From NCBI GenBank assembly GCA_963719135.1, contig CAVRAZ010000002.1:496001-560000 (forward strand): DNA of 64,000 nucleotides, given 5' to 3'. The stretch's first letter is position 1. Every line of letters starts with the position of its first letter. Source of the stretch: CAVRAZ01 sp963719135 (GTDB lineage Bacteria > Pseudomonadota > Gammaproteobacteria > DSM-19610). Positions 17,988 to 27,249 of this stretch are shown here, one piece after another. The translations under genes were made by a program, and so were the position numbers. The notes beneath the pieces are model-generated. The model was given only the letters and a program-made list of their open reading frames with translations, was not told the DNA's origin and searched no databases.

Positions 17988-19018
17988 TCGCCGGAACGCC
18001 CGAACTGGCCTGGCCCTGGGTGCTGCTGGTGCTGCCGCTGCCCTGGGTGCTGCGCCGCCTGCTGCCGCCGGCGAAGCCGGCGGTCGGCGCCGCGCTCAAG
18101 GTTCCGTTTTTCGACAGCCTGCAGCGGTTGGGCATGACCACCGCGGCCGTAGCGCGGCGCGGCCGGCAGGGGCTGGCGTGGCTGGCCTGGGTGCTGCTGG
18201 TGATCGCCGCAGCGCGCCCGCAATGGCTGGGCGAACCGGTGAATCTGCCGGTTTCGGGGCGCGATCTTTTGCTGGCCGTCGATGTCTCAGGCAGCATGTC
18301 CGAACAGGATTACACATTGAACGGTCGGTCGGCCACGCGCCTCAACGTCGTCAAGGCGGTGGCCGGCCGCTTCATCGAGCAACGCAGCGGCGACCGGCTC
18401 GGACTGGTGTTGTTCGGCAGCCGCGCGTACCTGCAGGCACCGCTGACCTACGATCGCAAGACCGTCGCACAGATGCTGGACGAGGCGGTGATCGGCCTGG
18501 CCGGCCGCGAAACCGCGATCGGCGACGCCATCGCGCTGGCGGTGAAACGGCTGCGCGATCAACCGGCCGACAACCGGGTGCTGATCCTGCTCACCGACGG
18601 CGCCAACACCGCCGGCAACATCGAACCGTTCACCGCTGCGCGGCTCGCGGCGGGCGCCGGCATACGCATCTACACCATCGGCGTCGGCGGCGGTCCGGTC
18701 GGCGTGCGCACGCCGTTCGGCATGTTGATGCGGCCGGGCAGCGACCTCGATCCCGATGCACTCAAGGCCATCGCGCAGGCGACCGGCGGCCGCTTCTTCG
18801 AAGCCACCAACACGGATCAGCTCAAGCAGGTATACGCGCAGCTGGACAAGCTGGAACCGAGCATCCGCGACACGCGCACGTACCGCCCGGTGCGTGCGCT
18901 GTATTACTGGCCGGCGGGCGCGGCGCTGCTCATCGCGTTGTACCTGCTGCTGCAGGCGCAGGTCGGCGAACCCTTGCGGCGGCCGCCGCGGGAGACCGTT
19001 GTGCATGAGCCCGGCTGA
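17984..19018 (+). CDS. batA: BatA-like VWA membrane protein
   Basis: A 344-residue protein with N-terminal membrane helices (WVLLVLPLPWVLRRLLP and GLAWLAWVLLVIAAARP), a VWA domain with an intact MIDAS (DVSGSMSEQD near residue 95, and LLTDGANTAG), and a C-terminal helix (ALYYWPAGAALLIALYLLL). The VWA domain probably faces the periplasm. It starts with GTG overlapping the previous stop. The 3' end overlaps the BatB/C start by 14 bp. Confidence 0.93.
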   Translation: MIAGTPELAWPWVLLVLPLPWVLRRLLPPAKPAVGAALKVPFFDSLQRLGMTTAAVARRGRQGLAWLAWVLLVIAAARPQWLGEPVNLPVSGRDLLLAVDVSGSMSEQDYTLNGRSATRLNVVKAVAGRFIEQRSGDRLGLVLFGSRAYLQAPLTYDRKTVAQMLDEAVIGLAGRETAIGDAIALAVKRLRDQPADNRVLILLTDGANTAGNIEPFTAARLAAGAGIRIYTIGVGGGPVGVRTPFGMLMRPGSDLDPDALKAIAQATGGRFFEATNTDQLKQVYAQLDKLEPSIRDTRTYRPVRALYYWPAGAALLIALYLLLQAQVGEPLRRPPRETVVHEPG

Positions 19019-21191
19019 GTTTCATCTGCTGCGCCCCGAATGGCTGCTGGCGCTGCTGCCGCTGGCGCTGGGTCTGTGGCGGCTGGCGCGGGCCAGCGAG
19101 GGCACGCCCGCCTGGCGCGGTCTGGTCGACGCGCATCTGCTGCCGCACCTGTTGGTCGGCGACAGCGTGCGCACTGCGCGCACGCCGCTGCTGCTGCTGG
19201 GCGTGGGCGGTCTGCTCGGCATTCTGGCGCTGGCCGGACCGGTCTGGCGACGGCTGCCGCAACCGGTGTACACGGCAAGCGCCGAGCGCGTCATCGTCGC
19301 CGACATTTCCGCCACGATGAACGCCACCGACGTTGCACCGTCGCGGCTCGCCCGCGCGCGCTTCGAGATCATGGATCTGCTCAGGCGCTTCAACGAGGGT
19401 CAGACCGCGCTGATCGCTTACGGCGCCGAACCCTATGTGGTGTCGCCGCTGACCACCGATGCGCGGACCATCGCCGCGCAGGTGCCGGCGCTGTCGAGTG
19501 ACCTGCTGCCGGTGCAGGGCGCGAAGCGCACCGATCTCGCGCTCGCCGAAGCGGGCCGGCTGCTTGCCCAGGCCGGCAGTACGCACGGCGGTGTGATTCT
19601 GGTGACCGACGGCCTCGACCATCCGGCGGCGGCACTGGAGGCGGCGCGCGCGCTGCGCGGCCAGGGCTATCGCGTCTCGGTGCTCGGCGTGGGCACGGCG
19701 CAGGGCGCGCCGGTGCCGGCGCCCGGCGGCGGTTTCCTGCAAGGCGCCGGCGGCAAGGTGCTGATGCCGGCGCTCGACACCGGCCCGCTGGCCTCGCTCG
19801 CGACCGCCGGCGGCGGGCGCTACGTGACGGCGACGGCGGACGACCGCAACGTCGATGCGCTGGCGCGCGAAGTAACGGGTGAACCGCGGGAGACCGCGAC
19901 ACAGGACAAACGCGAAACCGATCAATGGCGCGAGGAAGGTCCCTGGCTGCTGCTGGCCCTGTTGCCGTTCGCCGCGCTGGCGTTTCGCCGCGGCTGGCTC
20001 AGTCCGCTGCTGCTCGTGCTGCTGCTGGCGCCACCGCCGCCGGCACAAGCCTCGTGGTGGTCGTCGCTGTGGTCGCGGCCCGATCAGGCGGCCGCCCGGT
20101 TGCTGCAACAGGGCGATGCGCGCGAGGCCGCGCAACGCTTCGAACGCCCCGACTGGCGCGCCGCGTCGGACTACGCGGCGGGCGAATATGCCGACGCGCT
20201 CAACGATCTCAAGACCATCGACGCCCCGACAGCCTGGTACGACCGGGGCAACACGCTGGCCAGAATGGGTTCGTTGCAGGACGCCGTCGACGCCTATGAC
20301 CATGCGCTTGCCGCCAACCCGCGCGACGCGGACGCGAAGTACAACCGCGGTCTGGTCAAGCGGCTGCTGGAGGAGCAGCAGCGAAAGCAGCAGACACAGC
20401 CGCAGTCCGGGTCGAACAAGCAGCCCCCAGGCGACAAGGGTGGCAAAGGTGCCGGCGCGCCGGAAGGCGGCAACACCGGCGAACCGGCCAAGGCGTCAAC
20501 GTCGTCCGGACAGGCGGATCAGCCATCGACCGCCAGCGCGTCATCCGCAGACGGCGCGGCCGGTCGGTCGGGCGAACGCAATCAATCGAAGCAACAGCGC
20601 GCGCCGTCGGCGGAGGGACAGGCTCCGCAACCGGAATCGCCGTCCAATGAAAGCGTCGGCACCGGTGCGACGCCGCGGGCGGCGCAAGACAACGCGGCTG
20701 GGGCGCAGGCCGACGATGCCCGGTCGAAAGACGCACAGTCGAAAGACGCACAGTCGAAAGACGCACAGTCGAAAGACGCGCGGGCCAACGGGGCTCAGAC
20801 GAATACGAACGAGACTCAGGCGAATGCGGCTCGGGCAAACCCGACGCAGGGCGACCAGGCGGACAAGCAGGGTGCGAACGGGGCCGCGCACGCGGCGTCT
20901 TCCGAACAGAATCTACAGTCTGCCGCGACCGGTGCCGGACAGCAGAATACCGCGGCGGGCGCCGCGCCGGCGAATTCGTCGCCGGCGCCCGGTGCGGCGC
21001 CCGGATTGGCCGACCTGCTGGGCAGCGCGCCGGCGCAGCCGCCGTCCGCTCGTGCCGCCGCTGTGCCGAAGCCGCTGACGGAAGCGCAGCAGGCGGTGGA
21101 GAACCAGCTCAATCAGGTCCCGGACGATCCGGCCGGTCTGCTGCGCCAGCGCTTTCTGCTCCAGCACCTGCGCCGCACCGGACAACTGTAA
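19005..21191 (+). CDS. BatB-BatC fusion: VWA domain plus TPR and low-complexity tail
   Basis: A 728-residue protein. Residues 1-330 are BatB-like: two helices, then a VWA domain starting VIVADISATMNATD. The MIDAS serine pattern is altered, with DISATM in place of DxSxS. A membrane helix (WLLLALLPFAALAF) follows, then a BatC-like TPR (YDRGNTLARMGSLQDAVDAY and ALAANPRDADAKYNRGLV). The last 250 residues are disordered and rich in Ala, Gln, Ser and Asn, with tandem SKDAQ units, ending in LLRQRFLLQHLRR. I chose the ATG at 19005, overlapping the BatA gene. Confidence 0.9.
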   Translation: MSPAEFHLLRPEWLLALLPLALGLWRLARASEGTPAWRGLVDAHLLPHLLVGDSVRTARTPLLLLGVGGLLGILALAGPVWRRLPQPVYTASAERVIVADISATMNATDVAPSRLARARFEIMDLLRRFNEGQTALIAYGAEPYVVSPLTTDARTIAAQVPALSSDLLPVQGAKRTDLALAEAGRLLAQAGSTHGGVILVTDGLDHPAAALEAARALRGQGYRVSVLGVGTAQGAPVPAPGGGFLQGAGGKVLMPALDTGPLASLATAGGGRYVTATADDRNVDALAREVTGEPRETATQDKRETDQWREEGPWLLLALLPFAALAFRRGWLSPLLLVLLLAPPPPAQASWWSSLWSRPDQAAARLLQQGDAREAAQRFERPDWRAASDYAAGEYADALNDLKTIDAPTAWYDRGNTLARMGSLQDAVDAYDHALAANPRDADAKYNRGLVKRLLEEQQRKQQTQPQSGSNKQPPGDKGGKGAGAPEGGNTGEPAKASTSSGQADQPSTASASSADGAAGRSGERNQSKQQRAPSAEGQAPQPESPSNESVGTGATPRAAQDNAAGAQADDARSKDAQSKDAQSKDAQSKDARANGAQTNTNETQANAARANPTQGDQADKQGANGAAHAASSEQNLQSAATGAGQQNTAAGAAPANSSPAPGAAPGLADLLGSAPAQPPSARAAAVPKPLTEAQQAVENQLNQVPDDPAGLLRQRFLLQHLRRTGQL
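20724..20783 (+). repeat. 15-bp tandem repeat, four units, inside the BatB/C gene
   Basis: TCGAAAGACGCACAG is repeated three times exactly and once with changes, encoding SKDAQ units in the disordered tail. It keeps the reading frame, so the copy number can vary without breaking the gene. Confidence 0.9.
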
Positions 21192-21203
21192 GAGGACAGA
21201 GGC

Positions 21204-23090
21204 ATGTGGAGTATCAGGCTGAATCATCCATTTTCCGCCGGCATCCGCACCGGGCGGTCAGCATGGCCGGGCGTCCGCCCACTGCTCTGGCTGTTGTACT
21301 TTCTCTCCTCGACGGCGTTGGCCCAGGGTCTCGACGCACGCCTCGACCGCACGCGCATCGCCGACGGCGAGACCGTCACCCTGCAGATCAGCGCAGCGGG
21401 TGACGCACAGGGTGCGCCCGACCTGAGTCCGCTCGACGCGGACTTCGACATCGTCGACCAGGGGCAGAGCAGCCAGGTCAATATCATCAACGGGCGCATG
21501 TCCTCGACGCACGAATGGCGGATCGGCCTGCTGCCCAAGCGTGTAGGCGACCTGACGATACCCGCGTTGCATGTCGGCTCGCTGACCAGTCAGCCGCTGC
21601 ACCTGACGGTGGCGCCGGCCGCCGACAGGGCCGGCGATGACACCGGGCAGCCCGTGCTGGTCGAGGTCGACGCCGATCCGGAAAACCCGTGGGTGCAGAG
21701 CCAGGTGACCTACAAGGTGCGCGTGCTGTCGCAAGCGCCCTTGCAGGCGGCGAGCCTGACCGAACCGCAGGCCGGCGACGCGATCGTACAGCGCCTGGGC
21801 GACGACAGGCGCTACGAAACGCAGCGCCACGGCGAAACCTACGACGTCATCGAGCGCAGCTACGCGATCTTCCCGCAGCACAGCGGCAAACTGCAGATCG
21901 AGGGCCCGGTGCTGACGACCAACGTCCCGGTGCAGGGCCGGCCCGGCCAGGGTTCGCGCGGGCGCCTGTTCGGCGGCGATCCCTTCGGCGATATCCGGCG
22001 CTTCTTCGGCCGGGATCCGTTCGCCGGTCTTCCCGACGTCGGCGGTCTGTTCGAGGAAACGCGTCCGCTGCGCCTGCGCGGGCGCAGCCTGGCGTTCGAC
22101 GTTCGCCCGCAGCCGGCCGCTGCGAAGGGCGCCTGGCTGCCGGCCAGGGACGTGACGCTGACCGAAAGCTGGTCGCCCGATCCGGCGACGTTCCGCGTCG
22201 GCGAACCGGTAACGCGCACCATCACCCTCACGACCAAGGGCTTGAGCGAAGCGCAGTTGCCGTCGCTGACGCCGCCCGTGCCGGCGGGACTCAAGCGCTA
22301 CCCCGATCAGCCGGTGACCGAAACGCACGTCGACGGCGATGACATGATCGTGACGCGAACGTTCAAGGAGGCGCTGGTGCCGACGGCTTCGGGCGCGATG
22401 ACGCTGCCCGAATTCAATCTGCCCTGGTGGGATACGCAAACGCGGCAGACACGGATCGCGACGCTGGCGGCGGAACGCATCCAGGTATTACCGCCGGCGG
22501 GTGCCAGTGCGTCCGCTGCGCAACCCGCGCCGGCAGCGGCTGCCGAACCGCCTGTGGCACCGAATCAAGTGCCGGGAGCCGGCGCGCCGCTTTCCACGCC
22601 ACCGGCGGTGTCGGCATCGACGCACTACTGGCCCTGGGTCGCTGCGCTGGCAGCGAGCGGCTGGCTCGTCACGCTGCTCGTCTGGTGGCGGACACGACGT
22701 CGTGCGCGGCGTGGCGCGCCTGCGTCGGACACCGGCGGTGCCGCGGCCGGCAGCGCGCGCCCGGTATCGCCGGCGCAGATCGAAGCGCGCATCCGGCGCG
22801 CCTGTCTGGCCAACGACGCCGCCGGCGCGCGCCGCGCGCTGCTCGACTGGGCGGCGCAGCGCTGGCCGGGACACGCGCCGCGCGGTCTGTCGGAACTGGC
22901 CGAGCGCCTGGCGACGAACGAGGCGCGTCCGGTGCTGGCCGCGCTCGACCGGGTGCTCTACGATAGCAACGCCCATCGCGCCTGGGACGGCCGCGCCGCC
23001 TGGTCAGTGCTGGAATGCGCATTCCGGAGCGCCGCTGTCGACCGCCGCGTACGCCAAAGCGACGCGCTGCCGGGTCTCTATCCACAATAA
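21204..23090 (+). CDS. batD: BatD-like oxygen tolerance protein
   Basis: A 628-residue exported membrane protein. It has a signal peptide (LLWLLYFLSSTALA), repeated Ig-like domains typical of BatD (LDRTRIADGETVTLQI near residue 47, VRVLSQAPLQAASL near 173), a membrane helix near residue 475 (YWPWVAALAASGWLVTLLVW), and a cytoplasmic helical tail. BatD closes Bat operons and probably assembles with the VWA proteins. GAGG precedes the ATG at 21204. The stop codon lies inside the left arm of the 114-bp inverted-repeat element that follows. Confidence 0.92.
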   Translation: MWSIRLNHPFSAGIRTGRSAWPGVRPLLWLLYFLSSTALAQGLDARLDRTRIADGETVTLQISAAGDAQGAPDLSPLDADFDIVDQGQSSQVNIINGRMSSTHEWRIGLLPKRVGDLTIPALHVGSLTSQPLHLTVAPAADRAGDDTGQPVLVEVDADPENPWVQSQVTYKVRVLSQAPLQAASLTEPQAGDAIVQRLGDDRRYETQRHGETYDVIERSYAIFPQHSGKLQIEGPVLTTNVPVQGRPGQGSRGRLFGGDPFGDIRRFFGRDPFAGLPDVGGLFEETRPLRLRGRSLAFDVRPQPAAAKGAWLPARDVTLTESWSPDPATFRVGEPVTRTITLTTKGLSEAQLPSLTPPVPAGLKRYPDQPVTETHVDGDDMIVTRTFKEALVPTASGAMTLPEFNLPWWDTQTRQTRIATLAAERIQVLPPAGASASAAQPAPAAAAEPPVAPNQVPGAGAPLSTPPAVSASTHYWPWVAALAASGWLVTLLVWWRTRRRARRGAPASDTGGAAAGSARPVSPAQIEARIRRACLANDAAGARRALLDWAAQRWPGHAPRGLSELAERLATNEARPVLAALDRVLYDSNAHRAWDGRAAWSVLECAFRSAAVDRRVRQSDALPGLYPQ

Positions 23091-23198
23091 AGGGGCCGGA
23101 TACACTCTCCGGTTACAGGCACTGCGCGGGGAATCGGGTGGTGTCGCGGCCGCAAGCTGGAAGATGCATCGCAGAAAATGTATCCGGCCTCTTTATTG
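23085..23198. repeat. 114-bp inverted-repeat element (CCGGATACA type)
   Basis: The left arm CAATAAAGGGGCCGGATACA and the complement of the right arm differ at one base. The interior has no ORF. The left arm includes the BatD stop. The GGCCGGATAC core recurs at 23818 and in the terminator at 60676. Confidence 0.7.
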
Positions 23199-23292
23199 GG
23201 CCAAAGCCGGGGACAACAGCGCGAAGCGCGTTGAACCCGCAAGGTGCGGCCCGAAGGGTGCGCCAAGCGGGCAATTCATTCGACGCAAGGCG

Positions 23293-23322
23293 CTGGATGC
23301 CGGTCTTCGCCGGCATGACGAC
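23293..23322. repeat. Dispersed dyad repeat, copy B (half unit)
   Basis: CTGGATGCCGG followed by TCTTCGCCGGCATGACGA matches the right arm of the unit at 12240-12308. Confidence 0.7.
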
Positions 23323-23413
23323 TTGATCGGAGATCCCCGTGTCGAGTCTTACACAAGCGCCTGACCGACGCTGGTATCGCCCGATTACTTGCTGCTCAAT
23401 GGCTCGCGCTGAG

Positions 23414-23641
23414 TTAAAAACCGAGCGCCCTGCGTATCTGGCCCATCTGTTCGTCCCGGCGCTCCAGCTCGTGGATCAGCTTCGCTACCAGATTCGGACC
23501 CGCCGCATAAGCGCGTGCGTAACCCAGCTTGAATCCAAGTTTGGTTATTTCGCGGGCGAGATACTCCAGTTCTTCATCCTCCAGGCGACCCGCCTTACCG
23601 GCCAATACCTTCTTTGCTTCAGTTATCAGACTAGCGGTCAT
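23414..23641 (-). CDS. Small conserved-looking helical protein, function unknown
   Basis: A 75-residue, charged, mostly helical product (MTASLITEAKKVLAGKAGRL; LEYLAREITKLGFKLGYARA; AKLIHELERRDEQMGQIRRA). GAGG lies 8 bases before the ATG at 23641, so expression is credible. It stands alone between repeats and the decayed signalling gene. No family was recognised. Confidence 0.6.
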   Translation of the reverse strand: MTASLITEAKKVLAGKAGRLEDEELEYLAREITKLGFKLGYARAYAAGPNLVAKLIHELERRDEQMGQIRRALGF

Positions 23642-24306
23642 CGTCCATCCTCTTCGGTACCTGGTTACGATTGCATTCGCGATTCTAACCAGGGAATCTC
23701 TGAATAACTATACTTCCGTCATTCCGGCCGCCGCCGGGGCGACCCATCGATCCGCGGTCCCGCATAAATTACGCTCCCCGAATCCGCAGTTCAATTGCCA
23801 GGAAATGGGCAAGCAATGGGCCGGATACGTTTTCAGCCAGGTGATTGTCGGGTCCGGCCGCGGCTTCCTGTGCCAAGGCAGACGCCTAGGGTCTGTTCGA
23901 TCGCCCGCCCGAATCTGTCGTTTCCCGTCGGCGATCCTGTGCCGATGCTTTGCCGGATGCGATCGACGTCGGTTTGCGCCGTGCGCTCGCTGATCGATGT
24001 CCGGTCTGCAGCCGCTCGTTTTTCAGCGTCACTGCCAAGGCGCAGCCGGCGCTCACGTGGAGTGATCGGCGCACCGGGTTGAACTCAATTTGCCGTTTGG
24101 CATTCTTTGTCTCCAGGCCGCGTAACGGCGCTGCCTGCTGCCGGCCGGTTCCCGCAGCCGGGAGCGTGCCAGCGGCCCCGCGGAGGCACGTACGACGGCT
24201 GATTTCCGGTCACCTGCCCTACAACTCCGTATTTTCCTGTCGCTCAGCCGACGAATGGCGGGATGTCCCCCGACCGCTTTTCGACGATTCCCGTGAGTTG
24301 GCAGCC
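23642..24306. other. Intergenic stretch before the signalling pseudogene
   Basis: About 665 bases with no convincing gene on either strand. It contains one more GGCCGGATAC core (23819-23828) and a half dyad near 23720 (GTCATTCCGG). The rest shows no recognisable structure. Confidence 0.4.
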
Positions 24307-27040
24307 ATGCTCAAGACCAGTCTGAATGCCGAAGACGGTTCCGCGGCGCCTAGTGCCGCCGGTGACCGCGATTCGAGCGCAGCTGCCCCCGACGCCGCTT
24401 CCGGTTCGGCTGCGCCGGCCTACGTAGAGCGGTTCATCAGCTTTCCCGAGGCCGTCTGCGTGCTGGGCACAGACGGCCGCTTTATCGACGTGAACGATGC
24501 CGCGGCGGCGATGTACGGCCATCCGAGAACGTGCTTCATCGGCAAGACCTGCGGGACGGTGACGGCAGGGGGGCTGAACGATCCGGCAGCCATGGTCGGG
24601 GTGTTCGAGAAGGCCTTGGCCGGCGAACCGCAGTCGCTCGAGTTCTGGGGAAAGCCTGCGAATGGCGAGCAGTCTCCCCAGGACTTGCGGCTCACCTCCA
24701 CCACCTGGGGCGGGCAACCCGCCCTTATCGCGGTTGCGAGGGATGTCACGCGGCAGAAACGGGCGGAGGCTCAGGTTTGTCGGCTCAACCGGCTGTACGC
24801 GGTGCTCAGCGCGACCAATGAATTCATCGTGCGCTGCCACGACGCCAACACGCTCTTTGGCGAGGCCTGCAGGATCGCCGTGGAAGTCGGCGGGTTCTGC
24901 ATGGCCTGGATCGGTCTGACCAATCCGGCCAGCGAGGAAATCAAGCCGGTTGCGCACAGCGGTCAGGCCGGTGACTATCTCGAACATCTCCACGTCGCGA
25001 GAACCGGCAACGAGCGGGGAAACGGGCCGACCGGAGAAGCGCTGCGCCAGGGCGAATACAGGGTGTGCAACGATATCGCAAAGGAGCGGGCGCTGTCGGC
25101 GTCCATCAATGGAATCGCCATGGCCAACCTGGACGGCGACCTCAGCTATGTGAACCAGGCATTCCTGGAGCTGTGGGGATACGACAGCGAGGATGAAGTG
25201 CTGGGTCGATCGATTTTGGAGGTTTGGAATTCGCCCAAACAGGCGGGGGAAGCGATGGCGCAGTTGGTTGCTCAGGGTATCCTCAGAGGCGACCTGACCG
25301 GCAGACGCAAGAATGGGAGCACCTTCGTAACCCAGGTGTCGGCAAACCTGGTAACAGACCCGCACGGGAAACCGGTCTGCATGCAAGGCGCATTCATCGA
25401 TATCTCGGAGCGCCGGGAGGACGAAGCGATGGTGCAGTGGGATCGGGAACAGCAGGCCACCTTGCGCGGCATGCTGGAAGCCGTGCTGAAAGGCGGAACG
25501 CTCGAGGAAACGCTCGACTATTGTCTCAGACAGCTCTTGGCGGTTTCCTGGCTTTCACTGCTGCCGAAAGGCGGGATATTTCTCATGGAGGAGAATCGCC
25601 AGACCCTGCGGCTGACCGTATCCCGTGACCTGGCGAAAGAAATCATGTCGCTGTGCGCCCAGGTGCCGCTTGGCAAGTGCCACTGCGGCAGGGCGGCGGC
25701 AACCCGGCAGATGCAATTTTCCAGTTGCGTGGACGAGCGCCACGAAATTTCCTTCCCGGGCATGGCGGAGCACGGACACTACAACATGCCGCTGATCTCC
25801 GAGGGGGAAGTGCTGGGGGTAACGGTGCTCTACCGAAGCGGAAGCGCTGGGCCAGACGCCAAAACTGCTCAATTCGCAGCGCCACGATGCCTCGTTTTAC
25901 CAGCAGATGTGGAAGTCGATCGAGGCGTGCGGCTACTGGCAGGGGGAAATCTGGAATCGCCGCAAGAACGGCGAGTTGTACCCTGAGTGGTTGACCCTCA
26001 GCGCGGTACGCGACGAAAAAGGCGAAGTCGTCAATTATGTGGGCGTGTTCAGCGACATCAGCCAGGTGAAGCGGGTGGAGCAGAAACTCGAGCGTCTCGC
26101 CCACTACGATGCGCTTACCGATCTTCCAAACAGGCTGCTCCTGCAGTCCCGTCTCAAACATCCCATCGAGCAGGCTCGCAGGGAGCGCCGCGCGCTGGGC
26201 GTGCCGTTTCTGGACCTTGATCGCTTCAAGCACATCAACGACAGTCTTGGACATCCCGCCGGCGATGAATTGTTGCAGATCGTCGCCAACCGGCTGCGGC
26301 GCCGCTTGCGCGAAGAGGACACCCTTGCGCGCCTCGGGGGGACGAGTTCGTTGTCCTGCTCGAAGCGTTGAAGGAGGTCACCGACGCGGCGGATGTCGCC
26401 CAGACGCTGATCGCGCTGATAAGGGAGCCGGCTCATCTCAGCAGCGGACGGGAAGTCCACGTCGGGGCGAGCGTCGGCATCAGCATCTTTCCCGACGATG
26501 GCGCCGGCGCGGAGCAGATCATACGCAATGCGGATACCGCCATGTATCAGGCCAAGGAAAACAGCCGCGGAAGCTTTCACCTGTATACGGCGGCAATGAC
26601 GCGTCGCGTCGAAGAGCGGCTCGAAATGGAGTCCAGGCTGCGTCGTGCGTTGGGCGAGAACGAACTCGTACTTCACTATCAGCCCCTCGTTTCGGTTGCA
26701 GACTCGCGCTGCCGCGGACTTGAAGCGCTCGTTCGCTGGAAAGATCCAATGGACGGGAGCCTGATCCTGCCGGGCAAGTTCATCCCGCTGGCCGAGGAAA
26801 CCGGCCTGATTCTGCCGTTGGGGGATTGGGTTCTGCGAGCCGCCTGCCGGCAGATGAAGACCTGGCTGGATTTGGGGCTGGGATTGGACACACGGGCGGT
26901 CAATCTCTCGGCCGCTCAGTTCAAGCGAAACGATATCCACAAGCGCATTTCCGCCTGCCTCAACGAGACCGGCCTTGCTCCCGCCTGCCTTGAGCTGGAG
27001 ATTACCAAAAGCGCGATCATGGAGCAGGGTTCGCTGCCTG
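24307..27040 (+). pseudogene. Decayed PAS/GAF/GGDEF/EAL cyclic-di-GMP signalling gene
   Basis: The modules lie in order but in three reading blocks: PAS (VCVLGTDGRFIDVNDAAA), a partial GAF, a second PAS (GDLSYVNQAFLELWGYDS), and a GAF with CHCGRAA and CVDERHE in frame 1 to about 25830. A PAS C-terminus (WQGEIWNRRKNGELYPEW) and a GGDEF domain follow in frame 2. The frame is lost at 26336-26341, where a run of six G replaces the seven needed for LGGDEF, and then continues in frame 1 through an EAL domain (GLEALVRWKDP) that stops short near 27035. Internal deletions are visible: the first GAF fuses abruptly to PAS, and the second GAF to a half PAS. Clearly non-functional as one protein. Confidence 0.8.
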
Positions 27041-27249
27041 AACACGTCAGCCGCGCACGACCGGTTCTGCTGCCGTCTTCATTTTGCGTTGCGACGAGCG
27101 TGCATAGGAGATGCGCACGAGCGTTCCCGCCGCGGCAGGCCGCTATAGACTCATCGTTTGTGGCGCGCCAAACGCCGTCGGGGCAGGAGCTGCCGTGTAA
27201 CCCTGCCGGCCAGATTGGCGTGCCGCGAGCGTTGGCGACGCAGGGCTCC
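27041..27249. other. Debris between the EAL remnant and the sensor kinase gene
   Basis: About 210 bases after the truncated EAL domain with no recognisable coding or repeat structure. The break in the EAL domain (after EITKSAIMEQG) marks a deletion or insertion junction. Confidence 0.3.

Noticed and set aside
20724..20783. Tandem 15-bp repeats considered as a CRISPR-like array
   Set aside because: No spacers; the units are contiguous, in frame and code SKDAQ.
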